This document shows positions 36,301-51,300 of a stretch of DNA of 64,000 nt, piece after piece (the stretch's first letter is position 1; every line of letters starts with the position of its first letter). The position numbers and the translations under genes were made by a program. The stretch covers positions 2,378,501-2,442,500 of the forward strand of contig CATNEN010000037.1 of assembly GCA_950097015.1 (NCBI GenBank), in the 5' to 3' direction. The stretch is from Macrostomum hystrix. Its lineage: Eukaryota > Platyhelminthes > Macrostomidae. The notes beneath the pieces were generated by a model. That model ran no database searches. It was not told the DNA's origin and worked only from the letters and a program-made list of their open reading frames with translations.

Positions 36301-39300
36301 CACTGGACTGCTGCTACAGTGCCGCGAGATCGCACACCCAACACAGATGGCCACTCATGCGTACAGGCACGCCTGAGGCGGTATCTGGGAGGAATCAGAG
36401 CTGCTGAGTTAGGAGTTTGTGAATAAATTCATTTTTAACGGCGCTTTTTCATTGCGAAAGCAGATAATAAAATACACCGCCTTTGATGCATCTACTGACC
36501 TAGTATCACTAACAACTGTCAGTGCAACCTGACACACTGGTCCTGACACACTGATCCTGACACACTGATACTGACAGACTGGTCCTGACACACTGATCCT
36601 GACACACTGATACTGACAGACTGGTCCTGACACACTGGTCCTGACACACTGATCCTGACACACTGATCCTGACACACTGATCCTGACACACTGATACTGA
36701 CAGAATGGTCCTCACACACTGATCCTGACACACTGATCCTGACACACTGATCCTGACACACTGATCCTGACACACTGATCCTGACACACTGATCCTGACA
36801 CACTGATCCTGACACACTGATCCTGACACACTGATCCTGACACACTGATCCTGACACACTGATCCTGACACACTGATACTGACAGACTGGTCCTGACACA
36901 CTGATCGTGACACACTGATCCTGACACACTGATACTGACAGACTGGTCCTGACACACTGGTCCTGACACACTGATCCTGACACACTGATCCTGACACACT
37001 GATCCTGACACACTGATCCTGACACACTGATCCTGACACACTGATCCTGACACACTGATACTGACAGACTGGTCCTGACACACTGATCCTGACACACTGA
37101 TACTGACAGACTGGTCCTGACACACTGATACTGACACACTGATACTGACAGACTGGTCCTGACACACTGGTCCTGACACACTGATCCTGACACACTGGTC
37201 CTGACACACTGGTCCTGACACACTGGTCCTGACACACTGATCCTGACACACTGGTCCTGACACACTGGTCCTGACACACTGGTCCTGACAGACTGGTCCT
37301 GACACACTGGTCCTGACACACTGATCCTGACACACTGATCCTGACACACTGATCCTGACACACTGATCCTGACACACTGATCCTGACACACTGATCCTGA
37401 CACACTGATCCTGACACACTGATCCTGACACACTGATCCTGACACACTGATCCTGACACACTGATCCTGACACACTGATACTGACAGACTGGTCCTGACA
37501 CACTGATCGTGACACACTGATCCTGACACACTGATACTGACAGACTGGTCCTGACACACTGGTCCTGACACACTGATCCTGACACACTGATCCTGACACA
37601 CTGATCCTGACACACTGATCCTGACACACTGATACTGACAGACTGGTCCTGACACACTGATCCTGACACACTGATACTGACAGACTGGTCCTGACACACT
37701 GATACTGACACACTGATACTGACAGACTGGTCCTGACACACTGGTCCTGACACACTGATCCTGACACACTGGTCCTGACACACTGGTCCTGACACACTGG
37801 TCCTGACACACTGATCCTGACACACTGGTCCTGACACACTGGTCCTGACACACTGGTCCTGACAGACTGGTCCTGACACACTGGTCCTGACACACTGATC
37901 CTGACACACTGATACTGACAAACAAAAAACTGCGTTGCATCTTTTCTTGGATTATAGAAAGTGAAACGTGGAGTAGACTTTATGTCAGTTTATTTAATCG
38001 TTAATTAGTTTATAATTTTATTCGCACTGACAAAAGTAAGGACACTGATAGCCAAAGTTTTTAAGTAGAGCAGGAGCTTCTGATGCCCCTCGTAAACTGC
38101 ACTTCCGCAAGCAACAGGATTTTGGTAAACTAATCATTTGGAATGGCGATCATTTCGACCCGCAGTAGTCTCACACTATCCACACACTATTCCAACCAAC
38201 AGTGCCTACCCCATCTACCACTGCCTACCTCATCCAACCCTCTGTCTACCCATCCATTGTCTACCCCATACACCCATTATCTACACTGTCCACTCTATTG
38301 CCTACCCAAGTCATCCATTGTCTACCCCAGACACCCATTATCTACACTGTCCACTCTATTATCTACCCGAGTCATTCAATGAACTCACTGCCGACTCCAA
38401 CAACCCACAGTCTATCCCATGCATTCATTGTCCTACCGCCATCGGTTCTCTTCCTCACAACGTCAGTTCAGTTATAGCGGGCCCTTGGACCCTGGTAGAA
38501 GTTGCGAATGCACTGGCTAAGCTTCTGCCTGGAGCCAAAGTTCCTGTCCCTGTAGGCCAGCTCAATCAGGTTGGGGTAGAGGTCCTTGACATGGTCCTTG
38601 ACCAGACAGTCATCTGACGACTCGAAGTCCTTATTAAGCAGAGCTTCATCGACCGTGTACAAGTAAATACCAGCCAAAGACATCACAACAATGATGACTA
38701 CCAATATCAAGCTGATCCTTGAGTCAAAGGTTACGTCATGCGCGGCAAGATAGAATTCCTCTGAGTACAGGCGAAATCCAACTCTATAGTAGGTGCTCTG
38801 GGCTGTCGCCGACAATTTGCTGTCATTAGTGGAGTTGGGAATAGAATTCATAGAATCAGCCTCGTCGAAAACATCTTCGAATATAAAATTCATCAGGAAG
38901 ATGCTGCTATTGATGAACATATGGGACTGATAAGACATCTTTAGATCGCGTCTGCCTACTGTCGAATTTCCGATTGCTTGTTGATTGTGACACTATAGCA
39001 ACAATTATAGTCGCGATTCAGTTTCTGCTTGACTATCAATTTTTTGTTAGAGTTTCATCACTTCATTAATTTCGAGTCGTTATTTTTGGACATAGAAAAC
39101 CAATTGATTTAAACTAGGACTTATATATAAAATCCGATTTCGTCGTTAATGGACGTTTAATGGGCGCATTCTGAGCCACGAATCTATCGTCTATGGTTGG
39201 AAAATGCGAAGTCTTGAACCAGTGTGCCATATAATGGTCCCGAAAACGGGGCCCATTAAACCGTATAATGGGCGCCAAATAATGGGCCGCAAATCATTTA

Positions 39301-42300
39301 TTGACGCGAAACGTTTCAAACATGTTTAAACAAGTAGAATAAGCGACAACTAAGTAGTTAATAGTCAGTGGCAGTAACGGTCAATACCCAGCGTGAGGTA
39401 AACATCGTTAGTCAAATTTGATTCGTCCGTGACGTCGAATTCGGCGTCCGTCCAGATAGACATCTGCTGCTTCAAGGTGTAGACATAGTAGTGCTGAATC
39501 TTTGCCACTAAGTCCTTGAGACTACCCGGTGGGTATTTCTCTCCATTCTCCTTACGAATCTCGAAGACGAAGAATTGGAGAAGCTCATTCACCTCAGACT
39601 TTGACAGCACCTCAAGTGGCTTTATCACCATGAGTCCGGGCACGTCGCCTTGCGCTTGCAACTGGCCGCGACTTTCCTTCCACGTTCAAAACACATTGAC
39701 AGCCCACTTCTCCTTCGCACGCGTAACGTCGGGCAAACTCTCCGCCATCCTACGCTCCACGTCGTCGGCACTTAACACCTCACCAACACGAGTAGTATCA
39801 AGCAACGGCAGAAACTTCACATCGGTGGCGGGTGAGGCTTCAAAAGAGTCCAAGAATGCAGAAAAGTCTAATTCTTCTTCAGCGTCGGCCATCGTGGATG
39901 CAAATAAACTCGAAGCTAGCAAGACTGATCTCTCTCTCTGACTGACTGACTGACTGAGCCAGCATCGAATTTCATATAAAATAGTGGCTGCTTAATTGGC
40001 AGTCTATGGTTAAAAAGTCCTCGGCCACGCTCAATAGTATATTATTACCCAGGCTTTCAGGGCGATAATGGGAAAGCCAGAGGGCGCCGAAGGCGCCCGA
40101 GGGATTTCTCATTATCGCCCGCAAAGCCTGGGTAATACTGTGATTGTACCATAGACTATGTGGCTTATAGTGTGTGGCTATACGTTAAAATACACAAAAA
40201 TAATCCATTATCGGCGCAACTTTTCGGGCCAAAATGACATCGTCTATGGCAATAATCGAATATCAGCCCGCCCGATAGCCACGTAGTCATGGTACAATAG
40301 TCCTCGGCTCGCTTCGCTCGCCTCGGACCATTAAACGCAGCCTCAGACTTTCTAACCATAGAATGCCAATTAAGCAGCCACTATCATATACATAACACAC
40401 ATGAAGGGCGTGTCTTTAGCATCTAGATGCTAAAGATTCTATATATACCGAGTACCGGTAGAAGGCCTTGGTGTGACTTTACAAATTCTGAGCAAATCTA
40501 GAGGCAAATAAAAAATGAATAACTTGAAAGATTGAAAAGAGGTTACTCGTATACATTTCGGTTTACTTTTTCATACCTTTTTTCTCTCATTCTAATTAGA
40601 ATCCGGGAATTGATTTTTAATGAAGATAAAAATTCTATTTTCCCAACTTCACAAATTCCTCAGGGTTGCTGAGCTGTTGTTAATTAAATGTGCCTGCTTG
40701 CGGAGTCTGAGATTGAGCAGTCTCAGCCTCCCTCAGGTATGGAATGCACAAACCTATTTACATCTCGCCGGTACACAACAGACTATGTAAAAAGCTGTAG
40801 TAGAGAAATTTTCTTCTTGAGTTTATTTGACACGTCCTGATTTTTTATCCATGTGAGACAGATAGTGGACAGCATGCTTCCCGGAAAAGAAGAACACAGA
40901 CGCGTGAGATAATTGAAGGACAGAGAATCGGATCGAAACATAACAGCGCAAAGAGAGCAGAGAACGAATCTGATGCAAATTCAATTCAGGAACTGGCTTC
41001 GCAATGGGGCAGGAGATAGACAGTACTAATGAACTGAAAGACAGACAGAATATTTTGCGAAAGACAGGACAATACTGGAACAGACTGAGAGAGATTTGGA
41101 GAGAAATCTCCGCGAGGAGGCAATTCTGCCCATTTCGCTGACTCCAGAGCACACGCACACAGATACTGTACGCAGGCACACACTCACACTGGTGTGTACA
41201 TCTGCCCTGACTTTCTCATCGTCAGGCAGTGTACACTCTCACTGTGCTTCGGAGGTTGGCCCTGAAGGGTGTAAATTGCATGACGAGCCCCTAAGCCTTC
41301 TCTCCGCGGCTGCGCCCCAAATGAATGTGGTCTCGTCGCGGAATCGAACTCAGGAACCTTGGTGCGAGAGGCAAACGCGTTAGACCGCTCTCCCACTCAC
41401 CCCTTAGAAGCGGACTCCAGCAGAGAAGTCCCAAACAGTCAAAAGCCCCCCACCTGCTGCAGTTGCTGCTTTGGCTAGTTCTATTATCGATAAAGAAGCT
41501 CATTGTGGAAACCCCACCTGCTGCAGTTGCTGCTTTGGCTAGTTCTATTATCGATAAAGAAGCTCATTGTGGAAACCCCACCTGCTGCAGTTGCTGCTTT
41601 GGCTAGTTCTATTATCGATAAAGAAGCTCATTGTGGAAACCCCACCTGCTGCAGTTGCTGCTTTGGCTAGTTCTATTATCGATAAAGAAGCTCATTGTGG
41701 AAACCCCACCTGCTGTGCAGTTGCTGCTTTGGCTAGTTCTATTATCGATAAAGAAGCTCATTGTGGAAACCCCACCTGCTGCAGTTGCTGCTTTGGCTAG
41801 TTCTATTATCGATAAAGAAGCTCATTGTGGAAACCCCACCTGCTGCAGTTGCTGCTTTGGCTAGTTGTTCTATTATCGATAAAGAAGCTCATTGTGGAAA
41901 CCCCACCTGCTGCAGTTGCTGCTTTGGCTAGTTCTATTATCGATAAAGAAGCTCATTGTGGAAACCCCACCTGCTGCAGTTGCTGCTTTGGCTAGTTCTA
42001 TTATCGATAAAGAAGCTCATTGTGGAAACCCCACCTGCTGCAGTTGCTGCTTTGGCTAGTTCTATTATCGATAAAGAAGCTCATTGTGGAAACCCCACCT
42101 GCTGCAGTTGCTGCTTTGGCTAGTTCTATTATCGATAAAGAAGCTCATTGTGGAAACCCCACCTGCTGCAGTTGCTGCTTTGGCTAGTTCTATTATCGAT
42201 AAAGAAGCTCATTGTGGAAACCCCACCTGCTGCAGTTGCTGCTTTGGCTAGTTCTATTATCGATAAAGAAGCTCATTGTGGAAACCCCACATGCTGCAGT

Positions 42301-45300
42301 TGCTGCTTTGGCTAGTTCTATTATCGATAAAGAAGCTCATTGTGGAAACCCCACCTGCTGTGCAGTTGCTGCTTTGGCTAGTTCTATTATCGATAAAGAA
42401 GCTCATTGTGGAAACCCCACCTGCTGCAGTTGCTGCTTTGGCTAGTTCTATTATCGATAAAGAAGCTCATTGTGGAAACCCCACCTGCTGCAGTTGCTGC
42501 TTTGGCTAGTTCTATTATCGATAAAGAAGCTCATTGTGGAAACCCCACCTGCTGTGCAGTTGCTGCTTTGGCTAGTTCTATTATCGATAAAGAAGCTCAT
42601 TGTGGAAACCCCACCTGCTGCAGTTGCTGCTTTGGCTAGTTCTATTATCGATAAAGAAGCTCATTGTGGAAACCCCACCTGCTGCAGTTGCTGCTTTGGC
42701 TAGTTCTATTATCGATAAAGAAGCTCATTGTGGAAACCCTGTATGAGTAGCTCATTCCGTGAGCTGCTAAGCTACCAGACAGAATGTGAGTACTGAATGA
42801 CGACTAGTAGATTCCAGGGAGTTAGAAAGTTGTGAGCGAAAGCCACTTCAAGCGTGAAATAGACTTCCCGGCGTTTCGAGCGACGGTTGTAGGCCTCGCC
42901 CTCGAGCGCAGACTTTTCAGTCTTTCATAGCTTCCCTCTTGTTTGGTAACTCTGTGCTCTGTGAGCTTGGGCTGAAGCAGGGCGTTGTTAATCAGATAAC
43001 AGCTACTCCGCTGTGCACTAGCACGCGAGAGAAAGGAAAGTGATGGAAGTCGAGAGAGAGAGAGGGAGCCATTCCCAGCCGTAGTTCAACTCACAAAGTC
43101 ACGTAATATAGCCTAAGTGCTATTTCTGCGACAAAACTATCAACAACATGAAGCAGTTATTTTTTGTTCTAAGAAAGGCTTTCCGATTAAGAATTTTTCT
43201 TAATCTTCTTTCCCACTGGCGCTAAATCGAGCCTAGTTGTAATTTAAATAAATATTTCTACTCTTAAATAAATATTCTATTTTTAAAGAATTGCATCCCT
43301 TTTCTGAAATTCCAAGGTTCCCATGCTACTCCGTTTCTTCTCTCCTGATTTTTAACAATCTGTTGAGCAGACTTGGGGATCGCTATTTCACCAACTAAAA
43401 ATCCTTTACGAACTAGTAATAACAAATCAATACAGTACGTGACTGGTAGCTGGGCGGGTTGGGCACTGGGGTTGGTTGATGGAGAATGTGAGCAGTTATT
43501 CTCAGAGCTTTGAGGATGGAGAATCAACACTATTTTACCGCCGCCACCACCGCAGCCTTGAATAAACTAAAAACTGCTGCTGTTGCCGCTGCCGCAAATT
43601 TAGAACTATAGCAACAGCAGCACGACCTGGCGCCTGACATGTCCACTGACACATTTTAGCCTCATGGCAATAAACAATAGCTTTTCAAATATTAAGACCT
43701 ATACTAGCACTTTATGCCTTCTAACAACTATCGGAGACTTTGGTTACAAAAGCTAATGAAACTTGTAACTCTAATTGTAACTCAAACGCTTTCACTTACA
43801 CCCTACCATTCAAACCCTATTATTCACACCCTACCATTCACACCCTACCATTCACACCCTACCATTCACACCCTACCATTCACACCCTACCATTCACACC
43901 CTACCATTCACACCCTACCATTCACACCCTACCATTCACACCCTACCATTCACACCCTACCATTCACACCCTACCATTCACACCCTACCATTCACACCCT
44001 ACCATTCACACCCTACCATTCACACCCTACCATTCACACCCTACCATTCACACCCTACCATTCACACCCTACCATTCACACCCTACCATTCACACCCTAC
44101 CATTCACACCCTACCATTCACACCCTACCATTCACACCCTACCATTCACACCCTACCATTCACACCCTACCATTCACACCCTACCATTCACGCCTTACCA
44201 TTCACGCACCTGCCATAGCTACCATTCGCACCCTACGATTCTCACCAGTTGCAGAAGCTGACAGCAAAGCAAGCATTTTTTCAGTCAGAAAAAGCAGGAC
44301 AGAACAGTTTTAGTTCCGCTTAGAAATATGGAAAACTTTAAAGAATTAAAGCCGAGAAGCTAAGGGAATTTGGCCACCTATTTTTCATCAGCTCACCCTG
44401 AGAACCACTTGGCCAGATCTGGAGCTGGCCTCCACCTCTGATATATTTCGCGAAGTTAGCAAATGGGGAAAAAAAATTTGGGAATGGAATTGGCTAAGTT
44501 AGCTTTGGCTGTTGTTTGGCTGCGATCCACTTGCTTCATGTTTGTTTCCAAAGCTGCCCAAATCCTATTTTTATGAATCTTTGCATCTATGCAGTGGTTA
44601 TCTTTTAGCTCATGCCTCACATGCAGTGACTCATTTGACAAATAGCAGTGAGATTCTAATACAACCTGCTGTTTAAAGTACATTTACCGTTCTCACCTCA
44701 TCCGCCATTCTCACCTCATCTGCCATTCTCACCTCATCTGCCATTCTCACCTCATCTGCCATTCTCACCTCATCTGCCATTCTCACCTCATCTGCCATTC
44801 TCACCTCATCCGCCATTCTCACCTCATCTGCCATTCTCACCTCATCCGCCATTCTCACCTCATCTGCCATTCTCACCTCATCTGCCATTCTCACCTCATC
44901 TGCCATTCTCACCTCATCTGCCATTCTCACCTCATCTGCCATTCTCACCTCATCTGCCATTCTCACCTCATCTGCCATTCTCACCTCATCTGCCATTCTC
45001 ACCTCATCTGCCATTCTCACCTCATCTGCCATTCTCACCTTATCTGCCATTCTCACCTTATCTGCCATTCTCACCTTATCTGCCATTCTCACCTCATCTG
45101 CCATTCTCACCTCATCTGCCATTCTCACCTCATCCGCCATCCCAACCCATCTGCCACTCCCACCCCATCCGCCACTCCCACCCCATCCGCCACTCCCAAC
45201 CCGTCCGCCACTCCCACCCCGTCCGCCACTCCCACCTCATCCGCCACTCCCACTTGGGTCTAAAATCGCCGTTCCACCTGCCACCTCTACTCGCAGCCTC

Positions 45301-48300
45301 TCCGAAGATAATCTCGGGCCAGGTGCAGTGTCGCAAGCGCAACGACAATGTCCCCATCATCACCGGAGTTGTGGGCGCTCCGTCGTCGATCACATCAAAT
45401 CACGTGGCCTCGCTGTTGAAACTGTTCGACATTCCGCAGGTAAAGTCGGAAATTTGTGTTTGTGAAAACTCGCCATTCATAAAGAAAGAGATCAGAAAAA
45501 GAAATTATCCCGCCCTGAATTTATCCCGGCAACAGATCAGCTTTTTTTCAACAGCTCCCCAACTGTCGAACAAGAACCGATTTCCGTACTTTCTGCGGAC
45601 AATACCGTCGGACAAGTACCAGGCTATTGTTATTGTGGACCTGATCAAATCATTTAACTGGTCCTATGTGTCCATTGTCTATGAGGATTCTAAGTACGGC
45701 AAAGAGGTGAGCCTAGACTTTGGTGGAAATCTGTTGGCGGATACGAACGACTTTGTACTTTTACTATTTTTAGGCCTTCGAAGAGTTGGAGCTGCTATTT
45801 AGAAAGAATAAAATATGCGCCGCTCTGGCTGACACTCTGCCAAGGGACTCCAAGTTGGCCAAGATTGAGGAATACTACGCCAAGATTCACCGGCTAGTGA
45901 AGCACCAGAGCACATTCGATGGCATCGGAGCGTCAGGTGAGACAATCACTCTATTGCCTCTAAGAGGAGCTAGGTGGGTGCAGGAAGGAGTGGGGTGGGG
46001 GCAGAAAGGAGTGGGGTGGGTGCAGAAAGGAGTGGGGTGAGTGCAGAAAGGATTGGGGTGGGTGCAGAAAGGAGTGGGGTGGGTGCTGGATGTGAGGCCG
46101 GTGCAGGAAGTAGTGAGGTGGTTTGAGGAAGGCGTGAGGTGGTTTAAGGAAGGAGTGAGGTGGTTTAAGGAAGGAGTGAGATGGTTTAAGGAAGGAGTGA
46201 GGAGTTTTAAGGAAGGAGTGAGGTGGTTTAAGGAAGGAGTGAGATGGTTTAAGGAAGGAGTGAGGAGTTTTAAGGAAGGAGTGAGGTGGTTTAAGGAAGG
46301 AGTAGGGTGGTTTAAGAAAGGAGTGAGGTGGTTGCAGGACGGAGTGAGGTGGGTGCAGGAAGGAGTGAGGATGCAGGAATGAGTGAGGTGGGTGAAAGAA
46401 GGGGTGAGGTGGTTTAGGGAAGCGTACAAAACAAGCAGCAGTGTTTAAATTTTTGTCCCTCATCCCACCAGGCGTGGTTATATTTGGCTCGGACCAGGAG
46501 GTCGGAGATTTCATGTCGGCTGTGCGGGATCTGAATTACACGGACAAGTTCAACTGGATCGGCTCGGATGGCTGGGGAGCCAGGCCTCTTGTTTACAAAG
46601 ACAACACTGAGCGAGTGGTAAGCGAATTGAACCAATAAAAATTGTCAGCAGGCTTTCGAAATATCTGCAAAAATTTATTTTTGTAAATTTCGAATTCATG
46701 GAATTTGAGTGCTGCTCGTATTTTATTCAGAAATTAATCAAACATTGCCCAAAAACTAGTTTTCTAAGACTTGAAGTCAAACAGGAAACATCCCTTCTAC
46801 AAGCTATATTTCAAGCAGCTAATTCAAAATCCTCAGTCCTTTGACTGACTGACAAACTGCTACTATCTGAGAATTTCAGTGAAGCAGTTTCTTAGAAAAA
46901 AAGTTAAATCAGCGAGTTAAGGCAACCCGATAGCACTTCTGAAAGACTCAAATTTCTGCCACAAAAGAATCCTTTGGTAGCTAAGGGCCTTATCGATTTT
47001 ACTGAGTGAGGCTTGTTATCGATTATTTCGATATTTCTGTACGAAGAGACTGTCTTGTGGTAGACGCTGATGCTGTTACTTAATGCAGAGCAGATTTTAG
47101 GAAGTAAGAAATGTCTGAGAAATGTCATGACGAACCCTCGATCCTTCATGAGGAACCCTCGATCCTTCATGAGGAACCCTCGATCCTTCATGAGAAACCC
47201 TCGAGCCTTCATGAGAAACCCTCGAGCCTTCATGAGGAACCCTCGATCCTTCATGAGAAACCCTCGATCCTTCATGAGGAACCCTCGATCCTTCATGAGA
47301 AACCCTCGAGCCTTCATGAGAAACCCTCGATCCATCATGAGAAACCTTCGATCCTTCATGAGAAACCCTCGATCCTTCATGAGAAACCCTCGATCCTTCA
47401 TGAGGAACCCTCGATCCTTCATGAGGAACCCTCAAGCCTTCATGAGGAACCCTCGATCCTTCATGAGGAACCCTCGATCCTTCATGAGGAACCCTCGAGC
47501 CTTCATGAGGAACTCTCGATCCTTCATGAGGAACCCTCGAGCCTTCATGAGGAACCCTCGATCCTTCATGAGGAACCCTCGATCCTTCATGAGAAATCCT
47601 CGATCCTTCATGAGGAACTCTCGATCCTTCATGAGGAACCCTCGATCCTTCATGACGAACCCTCGATCCTTCATGAGGAACCCTCGATCCTTCATGAGGA
47701 ACCCTCGATCCTTCATGAGGAACCCTCGATCTTTCTTGAGGAACCCTCGATCCATCATGAGGAACCCTCGAGCCTTCATGAGGAACCCTCGAGCCTTCAT
47801 GAGGAACTCTCGATCCTTCATGAGGAACCCTCGATCCTTCATGAGGGACCCTCGATCCTTCATGAGGAACCCTCGATCCTTCATGAGGAACCCTCGATCC
47901 TTCATGAGGAACCCTCGATCCTTCATGAGGAACCCTCGATCCTTCATGAGGAACCCTCGATCCTTCATGAGGAACCCTCGATCCTTCATGAGGAACCCTC
48001 GATCCTTCATGAGGAACCCTCGATCTTTCTTGAGGAACCCTCGATCCATCATGAGGAACCCTCGAGCCTTCATGAGGAACCCTCGAGCCTTCATGAGGAA
48101 CCCTCGATCCTTCATGAGGAACCCTCGATCCTTCATGAGGGACCCTCGATCCTTCATGAGGAACCCTCGATCCTTCATGAGGAACCCTCGATCCTTCATG
48201 AGGAACCCTCGAGCCTTCATGAGGAACCCTCGATCCATCATGAGGAACCCTCGATCCTTCATGAGGAACCCTCGATCCATCATGAGGAACCCTCGATCCT

Positions 48301-51300
48301 TCATGAGGAACCCTCGATCCTTCATGAGGAACCCTCGATCCTTCATGAGGAACCCTCGATCCTTCATGAGAAACCCTCGATCCTTCATGAGAAACCCTCG
48401 ATCTTTCTTGAGGAACCCTCGAGCCTTCATGAGAAACCCTCGATCCTTCATGAGAAACCCTCGATCCTTCATGAGGAACCCTCGATCCATCATGAGGAAC
48501 CCTCGATCCTTCATGAGGAACCCTCGATCCTTCATGAGGAACCCTCGATCCTTCATGAGGAACCCTCGAGCCTTCATGAGGAACCCTCGATCCATCATGA
48601 GGAACCCTCGATCCTTCATGAGGAACCCTCGAGCCTTCATGAGGAACCCTCGATCCATCATGAGGAACCCTCGATCCTTCATGAGGAACCCTCGATCCTT
48701 CATGAGGAACCCTCGATCCTTCATGAGGAACCCTCGATCCTTCATGAGGAACCCTCGATCCTTCATGAGGAACCCTCGATCCTTCATGAGGAACCCTCGA
48801 GCCTTCATGAGGAACCCTCGATCCATCATGAGGAACCCTCGATCCTTCATGAGGAACCCTCGATCCTTCATGAGGAACTCTCGATCCTTCATGAGGAACC
48901 CTCGATCCTTCATGAGAAACCCTCGATCCTTCATGAGGAACCCTCGATCCTTCATGAGAAACCCTCGAGCCTTCATGAGAAACCCTCGAGCCTTCATGAG
49001 GAACCCTCGATCCTTCATGAGAAACCCTCGATCCTTCATGAGAAACCCTCGATCCTTCATGAGAAACCCTCGATCCTTCATGAGAAACCCTCGATCCATC
49101 ATGAGAAACCCTCGATCCTTCATGAGGAACCCTCGATCCTTCATGAGGAACCCTCGATCCTATATGAGGAACCCTCGATCCTTCATGAGGAACCCTCGAG
49201 CCTTCATGAGGAACCCTCGATCCTTCATGAGGAACCCTCGAGCCTTCATGAGGAACCCTCGATCCATCATGAGGAACCCTCGATCCTTCATGAGGAACCC
49301 TCGAGCCTTCATGAGGAACCCTCGATCCTTCATGAGGAACCCTCGATCCTTCATGAGGAACCCTCGATCCTTCATGAGGAACTCTCGATCCTTCATGAGG
49401 AACTCTCGATCCTTCATGAGAAACCCTCGATCCTTCATGAGGAACTCTCGATCCTTCATGAGAAACCCTCGATCCTTCATGAGGAACCCTCGATCCTTCA
49501 TGAGAAACCCTCGATCCATCATGAGGAACCCTCGATCCTTCATGAGGAACCCTCGATCCTTCATGAGAAACCCTCGATCCATCATGAGGAACCCTCGATC
49601 CTTCATGAGGAACTCTCGATCCTTCATGAGAAACCCTCGATCCTTCATGAGAAACCCTCGAGCCTTCATGAGGAACCCTCGATCCTTCATGAGGAACCCT
49701 CGAGCCTTCATGAGGAACCCTCGAGCCTTCATGAGGAACTCTCGAGCCTTCATGAGGAACCCACGATCCTTCATGAGGAACCCTCGAGCCTTCATGAGAA
49801 ACCCTCGATCCTTCATGAGGAACTCTCGATCCTTCATGAGAAACCCTCGATCCTTCATGAGAAACCCTCGATCCTTCATGAGGAACTCTCGATTGTTCAT
49901 GAGGAACCCTCGATTTTTCATGAGGAACCCTCGATTGTTCATGAGGAACCCTCGATCCTTCATGAGGAACCCTCGATCCTTCATGAGGAACCCTCGATCC
50001 TTCATGAGGAACCCTCGATCCTTCATGAGGAACCCTCGATCCTTCATGAGGAACCCTCGATCCTTCATGAGGAACCCTCGATCCTTCATGAGGAACTCTC
50101 GATCCTTCATGAGAAACCCTCGAGCCTTCATGAGGAACCCTCGAGCCTTCATGAGGAACCCTCGATCCTTCATGAGGAACCCTCGATCCATCATGAGGAA
50201 CCCTCGAGCCTTCATTAGGAACCCTCGATCCTTCATGAGGAACCCTCGATCCTTCATGAGGAACCCTCGATCCTTCATGAGGAACCCTCGATCCTTCATG
50301 AGGAACTCTCGAGCCTTCATGAGAAACCCTCGATCCTTCATGAGGAACCCTCGAGCCTTCATGAGAAACCCTCGATCCTTCATGAGGAACCCTCGATCCT
50401 TCATGAGGAACCCTCGATCCTTCATGAGGAACCCTCGATCCTTCATGAGGAACCCTCGATCCTTCATGAGGAACCCTCGATCCTTCATGAGGAACTCTCG
50501 AGCCTTCATGAGGAACTCTCGATCCTTCATGAGAAACCCTCGATCCTTCATGAGGAACCCTCGATCCTTCATGAGGAACTCTCGAGCCTTCATGAGAAAC
50601 CCTCGATCCTTCATGAGGAACCCTCGAGCCTTCATGAGAAACCCTCGATCCTTCATGAGGAACCCTCGATCCATCATGAGGAACCCTCGATCCTTCATGA
50701 GGAACCCTCGATCCTTCATGAGGAACCCTCGATCCTTCATGAGGAACCCTCGATCCTTCATGAGGAACTCTCGAGCCTTCATGAGGAACTCTCGATCCTT
50801 CATGAGAAACCCTCGATCCTTCATGAGGAACCCTCGATCCTTCATGAGGAACCCTCGATCCTTCATGAGGAACCCTCGATCCTTCATGAGGAACCCTCGA
50901 TCCTTCATGAGGAACCCTCGATCCTTCATGAGGAACCCTCGATCCTTCATGAGAAACCCTCGATCCTTCATGAGGAACCCTCGATCCTTCATGAGAAACC
51001 CTCGATCCTTCATGAGGAACTCTCGATCCTTCATGAGAAACCCTCGATCCTTCATGAGAAACCCTCGATTTTTCATGAGGAACCCTCGATCCTTCATGAG
51101 AAACCCTCGATCCTTCATGAGGAACCCTCGATCCTTCATGAGGAACCCTCGATCCTTCATGAGGAACCCTCGATCCTTCATGAGGAACCCTCGATCCTTC
51201 ATGAGGAACCCTCGATCCTTTATGAGAAACCCTCGATCCTTCATGAGGAACCCTCGATTGTTCATGAGGAACCCTCGATCCTTCATGAGGAACCCTCGAT

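Noticed and set aside
36409-37940. Open frames of up to 473 codons ([10 protein letters not shown] type)
   Set aside because: All three minus frames are open over a 14-bp array; the peptide repeat of 14 residues simply mirrors the DNA unit.
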